Assembly (NCBI GenBank): GCA_021730635.1
Contig: JAJNNC010000006.1
Location: 423,364-487,363 of the forward strand
Source: Catalimonadaceae bacterium JC749
GTDB lineage: Bacteria; Bacteroidota; Bacteroidia; Cytophagales; Cyclobacteriaceae
Direction of reading: 5' to 3'
DNA: 64,000 nucleotides
Shown here in pieces: positions 46,793 to 56,328 of the stretch. The notes below the pieces were generated by a model. That model did no database searches, was not told the origin of the DNA, and saw nothing but the letters and a program-made list of their open reading frames with translations. Position numbers and translations under genes: made by a program. The number at the start of each line of letters is the position of its first letter. Within the stretch, counting starts at the first letter, position 1.

Positions 46793-47617
46793 ATGGATAA
46801 CAGAAAGTATTTACCTTTGATCATTATTGGTGTTGCCTTGTTTTTTGCGGTGATTTACTTGTCTTCCAGTATCTTTTTGACCATCAATGCCGGTGAACGG
46901 GGCGTTTTGTTCAAAAAATTTGGAGGTGGTTTAGACAAAGAAAACATTTATGCCCCCGGTTTTGTCATCAAAGCACCCTGGAATACCATGTATGTCTATA
47001 ATGTGAAAGAAACGAATGTAGAAGAAACCATGGATGTGTTGGACAGAAACGGACTCTCTTTGAAAGTCGATGTTTCCGTTCGGTTTCATCCTATGTATGA
47101 CAAGATCGGCTTTTTGCATGAATACTTTGGAGAAGAATATGTCAGCCAGCTCATTATCCCGGAAGTGCGTTCCACAGTAAGGAGAGTCATGGGGCGCTAT
47201 TCGGCAGAGGAAATTTATTCTACCAAAAGGAGCGAAGTGGAAGCGGCCATTATCAAGGAAACGGAAGAGATTCTCCAAAGTGAAGACAACAACATAAGGA
47301 TGAAAGCCTTGTTGATCCGTTCTATCAACTTGCCTGAGCAGATCAAACAAGCCATTGAAAGCAAGCTCCAACAGGAACAGGAAGCCCTAGCTTATCAGTT
47401 CAGGTTGGAAAGAGAACGCAGTGAGGCAGAACGTAAAAGAATTATGGCAGAGGGTGAAGCGCAGGCCAATCTGATCATCAACAACAGTTTGACCGATAAA
47501 TTGTTAAAGATGAGAGGTATTGAGGCCACGACCCGTTTATCAGAATCGGATAATTCAAAAGTAGTAGTGATAGGGGGCGGCGAGGGCGGCTTACCTTTAA
47601 TTTTGGGCAATAATTAG
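46793..47617 (+). CDS. Prohibitin/SPFH family membrane protein
   Basis: A 274-residue protein with an N-terminal transmembrane anchor (LPLIIIGVALFFAVIYLSSSIFL, residues 8-30) and a prohibitin-homology domain (about 32-200: INAGERGVLFKKFGGG, LSLKVDVSVRFHP), then a coiled coil rich in Glu, Arg and Ala (ESKLQQEQEALAYQFRLERERSEAERKRI). It probably forms ring-like membrane scaffolds that guard membrane proteases. The GGGEGG C-terminus is flexible. It lies 46 bp before citrate synthase. Confidence 0.9.
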   Translation: MDNRKYLPLIIIGVALFFAVIYLSSSIFLTINAGERGVLFKKFGGGLDKENIYAPGFVIKAPWNTMYVYNVKETNVEETMDVLDRNGLSLKVDVSVRFHPMYDKIGFLHEYFGEEYVSQLIIPEVRSTVRRVMGRYSAEEIYSTKRSEVEAAIIKETEEILQSEDNNIRMKALLIRSINLPEQIKQAIESKLQQEQEALAYQFRLERERSEAERKRIMAEGEAQANLIINNSLTDKLLKMRGIEATTRLSESDNSKVVVIGGGEGGLPLILGNN

Positions 47618-47663
47618 TATCATCGAAAACTAAATTTTTTATCACATAAATTATCTCTCTCGT

Positions 47664-48941
47664 ATGTCAAGTAATACTGCTGAATTAAAGATAGACGGAA
47701 AATCCTATGAGCTTCCCGTTATCGAAGGAACAGAAAATGAAAAAGCTGTAGATATCAGTAAGCTTAGAGCCCAAAGTGGCTATATCACTTTAGACCAGGG
47801 TTTTAAAAATACGGGTTCTACCACTAGTTCTATTACTTTCTTGAATGGAGAAGAGGGTGTGTTGCGCTACCGCGGGTATTCCATAGAGGAGCTTACAGCT
47901 AAATCCAATTTTCTGGAAGTCGCTTACCTGCTGATCTACGGGGAACTCCCTAACAAGGCGGAATTTGATCATTTTCAGGAAAACATTATACACCACACAC
48001 TGGTCCATGAGGATATTAAAAAAATCCTGGATGGTTTTCCTTCCAGTGCTCACCCTATGGGTGTGTTGTCCTCTTTGGTGTGTTCGCTCACCGCTTTCTA
48101 TCCTGAATCTCTGGACCCTAACCGGTCAAAGGAGGAAGTGGACCTGAGCATTATCCGTATCATGGCCAAGATTCCTACTTTTGCCTCCTGGGTATACAAA
48201 CACAAAATCGGGCATCCGGTCAATTATCCAGACAACTCACTGGATTATTGCTCTAATTTTCTGAAAATGATGTTTGCCCTGCCAGCCGAAAAGTATCAGC
48301 CCGATCCGGCTGTCACCGATGCCCTGGACAAACTGTTGATCCTGCATGCGGATCATGAGCAAAACTGCTCAACTTCTACCGTCAGAATTGTTGGCTCTTC
48401 CCAGGCCAGCCTCTATGCTTCCATCTCTGCCGGGATCAATGCACTGTGGGGACCTTTGCACGGGGGTGCCAACCAGGCTGTGATTGAAATGTTAGAGAGC
48501 ATTAAAAAGGATGGCGGCGATGTAAAAAAATATATTGATAAAGCCAAAGACAAGGATGATCCCTTCCGGCTGATGGGCTTTGGTCACAGAGTGTATAAGA
48601 ATTTTGATCCCAGAGCCAAGATTATCAAGAAAAATGCGGATGAGGTTTTATCCGGACTGGGCATCAAAGACCCGGTCCTGGACATCGCCAAAGGGCTGGA
48701 AGAAGCCGCCCTGCAGGATGATTATTTTGTAGAAAGAAAGTTATATCCCAATGTGGATTTCTACTCAGGTATCATCTACCGGGCTATGGGAATTCCTACC
48801 GATATGTTCACGGTAATGTTTGCCCTGGGAAGGCTGCCCGGCTGGATTGCCCAGTGGAAAGAAATGCGGGAAAATAAAGAACCTATTGGCAGACCGCGGC
48901 AGATCTATACCGGCTATAACGAAAGAAAAATTGAGAGATAA
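47664..48941 (+). CDS. gltA: Citrate synthase
   Basis: A 425-residue type II citrate synthase of the TCA cycle. Catalytic segments are HADHEQNCSTSTVRIVGSSQ (first His), GPLHGGANQAV (His-Gly-Gly), GFGHRVYKNFDPRA (His-Arg) and VDFYSGIIYRAMGIP (Asp). The N-terminal beta-rich domain (LDQGFKNTGSTTSSITFLNGEEGVLRYRGY) is the NADH-sensitive type-II form. A strong terminator follows the stop. Confidence 0.97.
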   Translation: MSSNTAELKIDGKSYELPVIEGTENEKAVDISKLRAQSGYITLDQGFKNTGSTTSSITFLNGEEGVLRYRGYSIEELTAKSNFLEVAYLLIYGELPNKAEFDHFQENIIHHTLVHEDIKKILDGFPSSAHPMGVLSSLVCSLTAFYPESLDPNRSKEEVDLSIIRIMAKIPTFASWVYKHKIGHPVNYPDNSLDYCSNFLKMMFALPAEKYQPDPAVTDALDKLLILHADHEQNCSTSTVRIVGSSQASLYASISAGINALWGPLHGGANQAVIEMLESIKKDGGDVKKYIDKAKDKDDPFRLMGFGHRVYKNFDPRAKIIKKNADEVLSGLGIKDPVLDIAKGLEEAALQDDYFVERKLYPNVDFYSGIIYRAMGIPTDMFTVMFALGRLPGWIAQWKEMRENKEPIGRPRQIYTGYNERKIER

Positions 48942-48952
48942 AAAACGAAAGA

Positions 48953-48976
48953 GGCTCTGAAAAGAGCCTTTTTTTT
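48953..48976 (+). terminator. Rho-independent terminator of citrate synthase
   Basis: GGCTCT-GAAA-AGAGCC forms a perfect stem with a GNRA-type loop, followed by eight T bases, starting 12 nt past the stop codon. Confidence 0.92.
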
Positions 48977-48997
48977 ATACTTTGATTGTAGCAGCCC

Positions 48998-49318
48998 TCA
49001 TTCTAAAAATACGGCGGTGCCGCTGGCACTTACCATCAGCATCCCCTGGTCTTTGCCCAACGTTTCATAATCCAGATCCACGCCAATCACCGCATTGGCA
49101 CCCATCTTGGCAGCCCTTTCCTCCAGTTCTTCCAGGGCATAATCTTTGGCCTCTCGCAGGGCAGACTCATACGCGCCGGAGCGGCCCCCTACAATATCGC
49201 GTATACCGGCAAACAGATCTCTGAAAATGTTAGCCCCGATGATGGCTTCTCCGGTCACCAGCCCTATATATTTGATGACTTTTCTCCCTTCTACATGGTG
49301 TGTGGTGGTTACTAGCAT
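48998..49318 (-). CDS. YbjQ/UPF0145 family protein
   Basis: A 106-residue protein with the family sequence [38 protein letters not shown] and [17 protein letters not shown]. YbjQ proteins form pentamers resembling heavy-metal-binding domains; their role is unknown. It follows the beta-barrel-like protein gene by 19 bp on the same strand and converges with gltA. Confidence 0.9.
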   Translation of the reverse strand: MLVTTTHHVEGRKVIKYIGLVTGEAIIGANIFRDLFAGIRDIVGGRSGAYESALREAKDYALEELEERAAKMGANAVIGVDLDYETLGKDQGMLMVSASGTAVFLE

Positions 49319-49337
49319 AGTGGTAAAGTGTTAGATG

Positions 49338-50081
49338 TTAAAAAGTTACAATGCCTCCTATCACGGCATAATGCAGGAGCGTGAAATTATAGACTTCCTC
49401 ATTATCCGCCCCTCCTTCCAATACACGATAACCGAGTTTCAGGGTTATGTTTTTACTGGGATATAGGAGTGCAGCCAGTATAACATCCTCTGCCCTTCCC
49501 TGAGGAGCCGCCAGCGCGTCTCCCTGCAACAACAGGGTGAGCCTTTCCCTGGCGATCCACTCCAGATGAAAATGGATCAGGGGAACAAACCCCACATTCG
49601 TTTTTCGGGCGCTCTGATTTTCAGCAGAGATGGCAATCGCGGCATCCCGGATTTTTGCCGTAGCGCCCAGCCCAAACTGAAACCGCTCCGTCCGGGGAAA
49701 ACCGTAACGGTAGGTAAAGCGGTAAGAATTGAACTGATAGGTTCCGGTGAGCGATGCCTCCGGGGCAAAACGAGTACCCTGAAACAGCAGTTCTTCTTCC
49801 AATGTGCCTTCCGCTCTCAGTTGTAAGGGGGCATACAACAGGGAAAAATAATGCTTGTCCTGCCACTCATAGGAAAGGCGCAGCCGGTAAAAAAGTTTGG
49901 AAGGTGTATCAAGTTCATCTGAGAAAGAAACCAGGGTACCGGTATTGCCCGGCACACGAATATCATTGTACCCGGGGATGACTACTCCTGTTTCTGCCTC
50001 CAGACTCCACTGGCCCTGTCCGGGTACAGCTGAAAAAATAAGGCCTGTCGATAACAAGTAAAAAAGAAAATGTTTGGTCAT
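49338..50081 (-). CDS. Secreted beta-rich protein, probable outer-membrane barrel
   Basis: A 247-residue protein with a signal peptide (about 1-22, SAVPGQG). The rest alternates aromatic and polar residues as in small outer-membrane barrels (FYRLRLSYEWQDKHYFSLLYAPLQLRAEGT, YQFNSYRFTYRYGFPRTERFQFGLGATAKIRDA), ending in an aromatic residue. I do not recognise a named family. It may be co-transcribed with the YbjQ gene. Confidence 0.7.
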   Translation of the reverse strand: MTKHFLFYLLSTGLIFSAVPGQGQWSLEAETGVVIPGYNDIRVPGNTGTLVSFSDELDTPSKLFYRLRLSYEWQDKHYFSLLYAPLQLRAEGTLEEELLFQGTRFAPEASLTGTYQFNSYRFTYRYGFPRTERFQFGLGATAKIRDAAIAISAENQSARKTNVGFVPLIHFHLEWIARERLTLLLQGDALAAPQGRAEDVILAALLYPSKNITLKLGYRVLEGGADNEEVYNFTLLHYAVIGGIVTF

Positions 50082-50210
50082 TGGTTCAAAAGATAGGTTT
50101 ATCCATGAAAAATGCTAGCGCACTTTAACATTGAACTGACGCTATCCCGAATCGTTTAAAAAAATTAAACGGTATGGCATATCGACAGGCGGCGGGTACC
50201 CTCCCTCTCC

Positions 50211-52439
50211 TCAGTGTTTGAAATATACTTTGAAAGTAGCTCCCTGCTCGGGCACACTTTCTACCTCAATACGCCCCTCTGCATTTTCTACCATCCTTTT
50301 GACAATATACAGACCAACGCCTGAACCTTCCACATGGGTGTGTAGCCGGTTGAACATGCCAAACACCTTGTTTTTCTTACTGGACGAAAAACCCATCCCA
50401 TTATCAGCAAAGCTCAGCACCGTATAGTCACCGGCTCTTTTGGTAGACACGCGGATCAAAGGTATCCGTTGCGGAGAAGAATATTTGAGAGCATTGGACA
50501 ACAAATTGTAAAGGATGCTTCGCAGATTTTTTCTTGAGAAAGAAATATGTGTTTCTTCCAGGTCCAGACAGATTCTGGCCTGATATCGATCAATCTCATG
50601 CTGCAACACGCCAGTCACATCTTCCCAAAGCCCGGAAAGATCAACTTCCTCCGTTTCTCCGTCATGGGCTTTTTGCACTTTGGAGATCTCTGTCAGTTCC
50701 CGGAGCGTCCCTTTAAACCGCTGTACAGAGTTGTTCATCATATGCAGCATCTTTTCCACCTCACCTTCTGCCTGTATTTTCCTTTTCAGTACCAGGAGCA
50801 ATCCTTCCAGGTTGACAATAGGAGATTTCAGATCATGAGAAGCTGTATAGATGAAATTATCCAGGTCATTATTGATCTTTGAAAGCTCCTGGTTGGCCCG
50901 CAACAGATTTTCTTCCGAAAGTTTGCGGTCATGAATATCGGTACAGGTACCAAACCATTTAATGATATTTCCCCAGGGGTCTTTCATGGGCAAGGCTCTT
51001 CCCAGATGCCAGCGATAGGAACGATCTGAACCTCTCAGCAGTCGGTATTCTACCTGATAAAACTTGCCCGTTTTTAAAGATTCTTCCCAGATATTGACCG
51101 TTTGCGGAAGGTCATCGGGGTGAATAACCTTCTGCCAACCCCAGGCTTTGGTCTCTTTAAAATCCAGTCCGGTATAGACGTACCAATGAGCGTTCCAGTA
51201 ATCTACGTTGCCATTATGTTCGGCGGTCCACACAATTTGAGGAATGGCATCAGCCAGAAACCTGAACCTTTCAGCTGACTGCCTGTTTTCTGTGATATCC
51301 AGTAAGGTACCAATCAGACGGTAAGCCTTCCCTTCTTCATTATAAAAAGCCTTTCCTTTGGCCTTGACCCATCTTTCTTTTTTATCTTCCAAACCCAACA
51401 CCCGATATTCCACATCGTAGTGGCCGCCGCTATCACGGTGATGCAACCGTTGCACTTCCTTTTCTATAGTGTGCCGGTCGTCCGGATGCAACAGCTGCAA
51501 CGATGAGGCGAAATCCACCTCCTGATCGGGGCGTAGGCCATACAGGGCTTTGCACTTGTCAGACCAGATTAATTCCCCTGTCAGCGGATAGTAATCCCAG
51601 GTACCCAGTTCGGCCGACTCCGTAGCTAGCCGCAGGCGTTCTTCACTTTCTTTCAGCAGAATTTCTGAGACCTTTCTATCGGTGATATCCACCACAGAGC
51701 CAATGAAACCTAAAAACTCACCCTGGCTGCTATAGCGGGGCAATCCGCTGTCAATCACATACCGGTAGACACCATCATAGTGTTTGAGCCTGAATTCTAC
51801 CCTATAAGTAATTCGTTTGCGGTTAGCGCCCAGAAAAGCTTCCTCTGCCATAGCCGCATCTTCAGGATGTACTGCATTTACCCAACCCAACCCCAGCCCC
51901 TCTACCATCGATTGTCCGGTAAAATCATACCACTGCTTGTTGAGGTAGGTACAGTAACCACTGGCATCTGTCGTCCATATCATCACCGGTGCATTGTCTG
52001 CCATATCCCTGAAGTACAATTCATTAGCCTCCAGGGCCTGCTTTTCCTGCTCCATCCGTACCTCCCGCAAATGTTCCGCTTTCTTACGGTCGTTGATATT
52101 GTTGAAAAAAACCGACAGTCCTTCGGAAAAGGGCATGGCATTTACTTCGAACCAGGTGTCGAGGGGTTCATAGAACGCTTCAAATTTCACGGGCGACCCT
52201 GCCTGCACCGCAAAATGATATTTCTGGTAAAAGGGAGTACCTACGGCCTCTCTGAATTCATTCCAAACATTTTTTCCGAGCAAATCCTCTTTTTCTCGCT
52301 TCAGCAAAAATGCCGCCGGTTGGTTGAGAAAAATAAAGTTCCAGGCCTTGTCTAACACAAAGCAGGGATCTGTCATATTTTCTAAAATGGTTACGGCTTG
52401 TTGTTTAAAATCTGTTTTCAAATGCAAAAAATTTATCAA
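50211..52439 (-). CDS. Multi-PAS sensor histidine kinase (cytosolic)
   Basis: A 742-residue kinase without transmembrane segments. Four PAS units are visible (about 14-120, 140-260, 262-385 and 388-510; for example DNAPVMIWTTDASGYCTYLNKQWYDFTG and FLADAIPQIVWTAEHNGNVDYWNAHW). The dimerisation box has the phospho-accepting His in YTASHDLKSPIVNLEG (about 535). The ATPase shows LLSNALKYSS (N box), FADNGMGF and GSGVGLYIVKRMVE (G boxes). No response regulator is adjacent, so its partner is elsewhere. PAS/PAC repeats suggest a soluble ligand, redox or light signal. Confidence 0.93.
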   Translation of the reverse strand: MINFLHLKTDFKQQAVTILENMTDPCFVLDKAWNFIFLNQPAAFLLKREKEDLLGKNVWNEFREAVGTPFYQKYHFAVQAGSPVKFEAFYEPLDTWFEVNAMPFSEGLSVFFNNINDRKKAEHLREVRMEQEKQALEANELYFRDMADNAPVMIWTTDASGYCTYLNKQWYDFTGQSMVEGLGLGWVNAVHPEDAAMAEEAFLGANRKRITYRVEFRLKHYDGVYRYVIDSGLPRYSSQGEFLGFIGSVVDITDRKVSEILLKESEERLRLATESAELGTWDYYPLTGELIWSDKCKALYGLRPDQEVDFASSLQLLHPDDRHTIEKEVQRLHHRDSGGHYDVEYRVLGLEDKKERWVKAKGKAFYNEEGKAYRLIGTLLDITENRQSAERFRFLADAIPQIVWTAEHNGNVDYWNAHWYVYTGLDFKETKAWGWQKVIHPDDLPQTVNIWEESLKTGKFYQVEYRLLRGSDRSYRWHLGRALPMKDPWGNIIKWFGTCTDIHDRKLSEENLLRANQELSKINNDLDNFIYTASHDLKSPIVNLEGLLLVLKRKIQAEGEVEKMLHMMNNSVQRFKGTLRELTEISKVQKAHDGETEEVDLSGLWEDVTGVLQHEIDRYQARICLDLEETHISFSRKNLRSILYNLLSNALKYSSPQRIPLIRVSTKRAGDYTVLSFADNGMGFSSSKKNKVFGMFNRLHTHVEGSGVGLYIVKRMVENAEGRIEVESVPEQGATFKVYFKH

Positions 52440-52693
52440 CGGTTATGGCCAGACCTTTCCTGATTGTACATCCAGAGATGGCTTGGGGAATAAAATATAT
52501 ACGCTATATCCTAAATCCAGGTCTATAACATTTCATTTTATGCCACTATTTTTTACTTTTGGCCTCCTTTAGTTCAATCAGGCAATCATGCTATCCTGTG
52601 AGTAAGCATTTCTCTATGGAATAATACTAAAAATTGTTTGTTCTGTTTGTTTACTTTTAGGCAGTAGTATGCATTAAGCAAAAATAATAATTC

Positions 52694-53032
52694 ATGAAAG
52701 AAACCCTTGCGGAAACTAAAACGGGTGTTTTAGCCCGGTTACAAGAAAAATGGAAGTTAGAAAGTGCCTTACAGGTGGTCATCGTATTACTGGTGTTCTC
52801 TCTCACCGGCAGCACCGTTGTGATGATCCGGAAAGCTTTTTTCGCCTGGATGGGCTTTGATGCTACGACCAGCCTATGGCTGAAAACCTTCGCCTATATC
52901 GCTTTCATCATGCCAGCCTACCAGATTTTGTTGTTGGGATATGGGGCTTTATTCGGTCAATTCTCATTTTTCTGGAGAAAAGAAAAGAAACTATTTGCAA
53001 AAATTAAGAAAGTGCTTGTCAGAGAAAAATAA
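52694..53032 (+). CDS. Small membrane protein, DUF6787-like
   Basis: A 112-residue protein with a charged N-terminus, two or three hydrophobic segments (ALQVVIVLLVFSLTGSTVVMI and TFAYIAFIMPAYQILLLGYGALFG) and a basic C-terminal tail (KEKKLFAKIKKVL). It resembles the small DUF6787 membrane proteins of Bacteroidota, function unknown. The family name is from memory, so moderate confidence. It stands alone, upstream of a terminator. Confidence 0.7.
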   Translation: MKETLAETKTGVLARLQEKWKLESALQVVIVLLVFSLTGSTVVMIRKAFFAWMGFDATTSLWLKTFAYIAFIMPAYQILLLGYGALFGQFSFFWRKEKKLFAKIKKVLVREK

Positions 53033-53376
53033 AAGCTCAAATTTTGCATTAAATTCTACTTCAACTAAACTAACCAATTCAATAAAACAAGGTAATCCTA
53101 ACCGGTTACCTGTATTCATTCAAAAAATGATACCCTTTCCATCAGGCGAAAGGGTATTTTGTTTTAGGATACCCTGCTCCGATACGTTTTAGCCCGAAAG
53201 GAATTATGACTATGGCCTCTTCTTTTTTGTTCCATAGCCGCCACTTAGGCCATAAAAACACGTATGCTCAGGAAATATTTTTTTTGAAGGTAAGATTTTG
53301 GAACTGATACTGACCGGGAACTTATGAGACAGGAACCTCCTTTACTAGTTACAAATTCCAGACTACCGTAACCTAT
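53033..53376. terminator. Intergenic region with strong terminator (stem 53131-53156)
   Basis: A 344-bp gap holding TACCCTTTC (53131-53139) and GAAAGGGTA (53148-53156), a perfect 9-bp stem with an 8-nt loop, then TTTTGTTTT. It ends the small membrane protein transcript. No other gene is evident. Confidence 0.8.
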
Positions 53377-54564
53377 ATGATTTCACAACGGCAGCTTTTT
53401 CTGCAACATCTGGCACAAACCACCCATTTCCCTCTGATGCTTGAGATTGAACGCGCAGAAGGCATTTATATGTATGGGCCGGATGGTAAGCCTTACATAG
53501 ATCTGATCTCCGGAATAGGCGTGAGTAATGTGGGACACCGGCATCCCAGGGTGGTGGAAGCCGTAAAAAATCAGCTAGACAAATACATGCATCTGATGGT
53601 GTATGGAGAGTTTATACAGTCGCCACAGGTACAGTTAGCCCAGGCATTGTCGGAAACCCTGCCCCCTTCCCTTAGCTGTTGTTATCTGGTCAATTCGGGA
53701 AGTGAAGCCGTTGAAGGTGCCTTAAAACTGGCCAAACGCTATACGGGTCGGCCGAACCTGGTATCCTGCTTCCAGGCCTATCATGGCTCTTCCCAGGGTG
53801 CTCTTTCTGTCTGTGGGCAGGAAAGTTTCAAACAGGCTTACCGCCCTTTGTTGCCCGGAATCCGGCATATCCGTTACGGGTATACTGAAGATTTACATTG
53901 GATTGACCATCAGACGGCGGCCGTCATTATAGAAACAGTGCAGGGAGAAGCCGGGGTCAGAATTGCCTCTCAACACTATTTTGCAGCACTTCGCCAGCGG
54001 TGCGACCAGACAGGCACCCTGCTGATTCTGGATGAAATTCAGGCCGGTTTCGGCCGTACCGGCACTTTCTGGGCTTTTGAGCAGTTTAACCTTGTGCCCG
54101 ATATGCTGGTCACTGCCAAAGGCATGGGAGGGGGCATGCCCATCGGGGCTTTTATCGCTTCTCCCTCCATCATGGCCTCGCTGAGGGAAAATCCTATTCT
54201 TGGCCATATCACTACTTTTGGCGGTCACCCGGTGAGTGCGGTGGCCTCCCTGGCTACCTTACGCTTAATCCGGGAGCAAAATCTATTGCAGGAAGTTCCT
54301 CACAAAGCCTCTTTGTTCAAACAGTATCTGCAACATCCGGCCATTCGGGAGATCAGACACCAGGGATTGATGATGGCTGTTGCTTTTGATTCTTTTGAGG
54401 TGCTCAAACCTATCATTGACCGTGCCCTCATGCTGGGTGTGGTGACCGACTGGTTTTTATACTGTAACGATGCCATGCGCATTGCTCCTCCCCTGACCAT
54501 CACAGAGGAAGAGATCAGGAAAGCCTGTGCGATCCTCTTACAAGCCATTGATGAATCTACCTGA
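53377..54564 (+). CDS. Class III (acetylornithine/ornithine-type) aminotransferase
   Basis: A 395-residue PLP enzyme of subgroup III: DLISGIGVSNVGHRHPRVVEAVKNQLD at the start, NSGSEAVEGALKLAKRYTGR, a PLP-pocket LILDEIQAGFGRTGTFWAFE and the Schiff-base lysine in VTAKGMGGGMPIGAF (about residue 248). Such enzymes move amino groups between omega-amino compounds and 2-oxoglutarate. Acetylornithine, ornithine or another omega-amino donor is possible. It precedes a HAD gene by 23 bp. Confidence 0.92.
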   Translation: MISQRQLFLQHLAQTTHFPLMLEIERAEGIYMYGPDGKPYIDLISGIGVSNVGHRHPRVVEAVKNQLDKYMHLMVYGEFIQSPQVQLAQALSETLPPSLSCCYLVNSGSEAVEGALKLAKRYTGRPNLVSCFQAYHGSSQGALSVCGQESFKQAYRPLLPGIRHIRYGYTEDLHWIDHQTAAVIIETVQGEAGVRIASQHYFAALRQRCDQTGTLLILDEIQAGFGRTGTFWAFEQFNLVPDMLVTAKGMGGGMPIGAFIASPSIMASLRENPILGHITTFGGHPVSAVASLATLRLIREQNLLQEVPHKASLFKQYLQHPAIREIRHQGLMMAVAFDSFEVLKPIIDRALMLGVVTDWFLYCNDAMRIAPPLTITEEEIRKACAILLQAIDEST

Positions 54565-54587
54565 GCCACGCCCCGCAAATTTCAGCT

Positions 54588-55232
54588 ATGCCTTCCAAGA
54601 AAACCCTTCTTTTTGATTTTGATGGTACCCTGGCTGATACACTCAGACCTATTCTTACCATCAGTAACCGCCTTTCTGACATGTATGGCTATAAAAAGGT
54701 AGGTGAAGAAGATATTGAGCGCTTTAGAAAGAAGAAGACACGGGAAGCGATCCGGGAACTGGAAATCCCTGTGTTGCTGCTCCCCTCCATTGTGGCTCAT
54801 GTGAAAAGAGAGCTACAGAAAGAGATACACCTGATCCGCCCTGTCCACAATATGCAGGACGTATTGCAACAATTAAGTCATCGATATCAACTGGGTATTC
54901 TCACCTCTAATTCTGCTCAGAATGTGTCTCTTTTCATCCGGCACAACCACCTCCCTCCTTTTGAAATCATTTATACCGGGAGCAGCATTTTTGGCAAGAG
55001 CCGCCTGCTCCAAAAAATCATGCTAAAACACCGGATTGCCCCAGATGATCTGATCTATGTAGGCGATGAAACACGGGATATTGAAGCGGCCCGCAAAACG
55101 GGCATTTCTATGATAGCGGTGAGTTGGGGAATTAATACGGCGGAAACGCTGGCGAAGCTGCAGCCCACTTACCTCATTCATCATCCCCAAGAAATGCTTC
55201 CTTTGCTGCTACAAGAGGAAGCTGAGAATTAA
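54588..55232 (+). CDS. HAD superfamily phosphatase (phosphoglycolate phosphatase-like)
   Basis: A 214-residue haloacid-dehalogenase-type hydrolase. Motif I is LLFDFDGTLAD (nucleophile Asp), motif II LGILTSNSAQ, motif III lysine in KSRLLQKIMLKH and motif IV YVGDETRDIEAARKTG. The helical cap is small. It probably dephosphorylates a small metabolite; the substrate is unknown. It follows the aminotransferase closely. Confidence 0.9.
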   Translation: MPSKKTLLFDFDGTLADTLRPILTISNRLSDMYGYKKVGEEDIERFRKKKTREAIRELEIPVLLLPSIVAHVKRELQKEIHLIRPVHNMQDVLQQLSHRYQLGILTSNSAQNVSLFIRHNHLPPFEIIYTGSSIFGKSRLLQKIMLKHRIAPDDLIYVGDETRDIEAARKTGISMIAVSWGINTAETLAKLQPTYLIHHPQEMLPLLLQEEAEN

Positions 55233-55243
55233 AACTGGCAGGT

Positions 55244-55930
55244 CTATCGCTTTTTCTGAGGTTCCTCCTCCTCATTGCGGAAAATTCTGAGCAGGTGTAC
55301 GTTCTCAAAAAGCTTAGTGTCTTCTTCTTCTTTGTTCCTCCTGTCTTTCCCCTTTGCTTTTTTCTCTTTTTCCTTGGCTTTTTCTTTTCTTCGCTTCTCT
55401 CTTTCTTTCTGCCATTGGCGTTTCTCTTTGTCACGTTCCTTTCGCCGCTTTCTTCTTTCTCTGGTTTTTTCCCGTTTCTTTTTGGATTCTTTTCCAATGA
55501 TATAACGGACAGAAACGGCGGAGTTCAGGTTAAATCGCTCTTCGTGCATCACCTGGTAGGCAGGCTTCACATCGGCAGAAACCACCAGTGGTAAAAAGGG
55601 TACTTTGAGTTCCGCTCCTATCAGCGCATCAGCGCCAGCGACAGGTCCATACCCCTGCAATCCACCCAGATGAGCACCACCACCAATATAGGCATTGAGG
55701 CCTTTGCCAATCAGTGGAAAATGTTTTTCTACCAGCAGCGTCCCGGTCAGTTCCCTGTCATTGCCAGAGACAATACCTTCTACGGAGAAGCTTCTGAAAA
55801 CCCTTTGTTTGGCAGTCACACCGTAATTTCCTTTGGACAATCGAACGCCCAGGGTCGTACTGTATTTTTGCGCAAAAGTCTCCCCTGCCAGCCAACATAG
55901 CATAATACTGAATCCAATAACCTGTTTCAT
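55244..55930 (-). CDS. Secreted barrel-like protein with long lysine/arginine/glutamate-rich tail
   Basis: About 228 residues from the ATG at 55930, chosen because it opens a clear signal peptide (MKQVIGFSIMLCWLAGETFA). Residues 20-145 are beta-rich with glycine turns, resembling a small outer-membrane barrel. From about residue 145 to 205 the chain is almost only K, R and E with a few Q and W (RERRKRRKERDKEKRQW), a charged helix or disordered tail. It ends with an acidic stretch and KKR. I know no function; the tail may bind nucleic acid, polyanions or peptidoglycan from the periplasm side. Confidence 0.75.
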   Translation of the reverse strand: MKQVIGFSIMLCWLAGETFAQKYSTTLGVRLSKGNYGVTAKQRVFRSFSVEGIVSGNDRELTGTLLVEKHFPLIGKGLNAYIGGGAHLGGLQGYGPVAGADALIGAELKVPFLPLVVSADVKPAYQVMHEERFNLNSAVSVRYIIGKESKKKREKTRERRKRRKERDKEKRQWQKEREKRRKEKAKEKEKKAKGKDRRNKEEEDTKLFENVHLLRIFRNEEEEPQKKR

Positions 55931-56049
55931 AATAAAATTTCCATTACAACGATGGCAGCCCAATAATATTTAATATGCGTATGGCTTCTTCCTCCTACCT
56001 GTTCCCAGGCTGGGATTAGCACCAGCAATTTTAGAAAACAAACATCAAT

Positions 56050-56068
56050 CCAATGTTGGGTGTGAGTT
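56050..56068 (+). repeat. Inverted repeat, left flank of toxin-antitoxin module (attC-like)
   Basis: CCAATGTTGGGTGTGAGTT is repeated in reverse complement at 56772-56790 with one mismatch. The inner part GTTGGGT fits the integron core-site pattern GTTRRRY. Confidence 0.8.
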
Positions 56069-56124
56069 AAAATAAACTGGATTTTAACCTATATGGAAAA
56101 ATCCGTATAATTGATAAAAAAGCT

Positions 56125-56328
56125 ATGATCATAGAGAGAAATAAAGACGAAGTGATTTTTAAGTTATCAGGTAACATCAATATTGATGACTTGCAGGATA
56201 TGACTGACCTTTTTGAATTCAAAGAAATTTCCAAGAAATCTAAAGCTACCCAAAAAGATGTGGATCAACTGGTAAAGACTATAAAAAAGGGACGTTGGGA
56301 GAAGTCCAGAAATGAACTTGATTTATGA
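56125..56328 (+). CDS. Probable antitoxin of a PIN toxin module
   Basis: A 67-residue acidic and basic mixed protein: MIIERNKDEVIFKLSGNINIDDLQDMTDLF followed by KSKATQKDVDQLVKTIKKGRWEKSR. Its ATGA overlap with the PIN gene and its size support an antitoxin role. No DNA-binding motif is certain. It is intact, whereas the toxin gene carries a stop codon. Confidence 0.7.
   Translation: MIIERNKDEVIFKLSGNINIDDLQDMTDLFEFKEISKKSKATQKDVDQLVKTIKKGRWEKSRNELDL

Noticed and set aside
55295..55594. Plus-strand frame opposite the charged-tail gene, rich in Phe, Leu and Ser
   Set aside because: It is the mirror of the K/R/E-rich coding run; it has no signal, domain or neighbour support.
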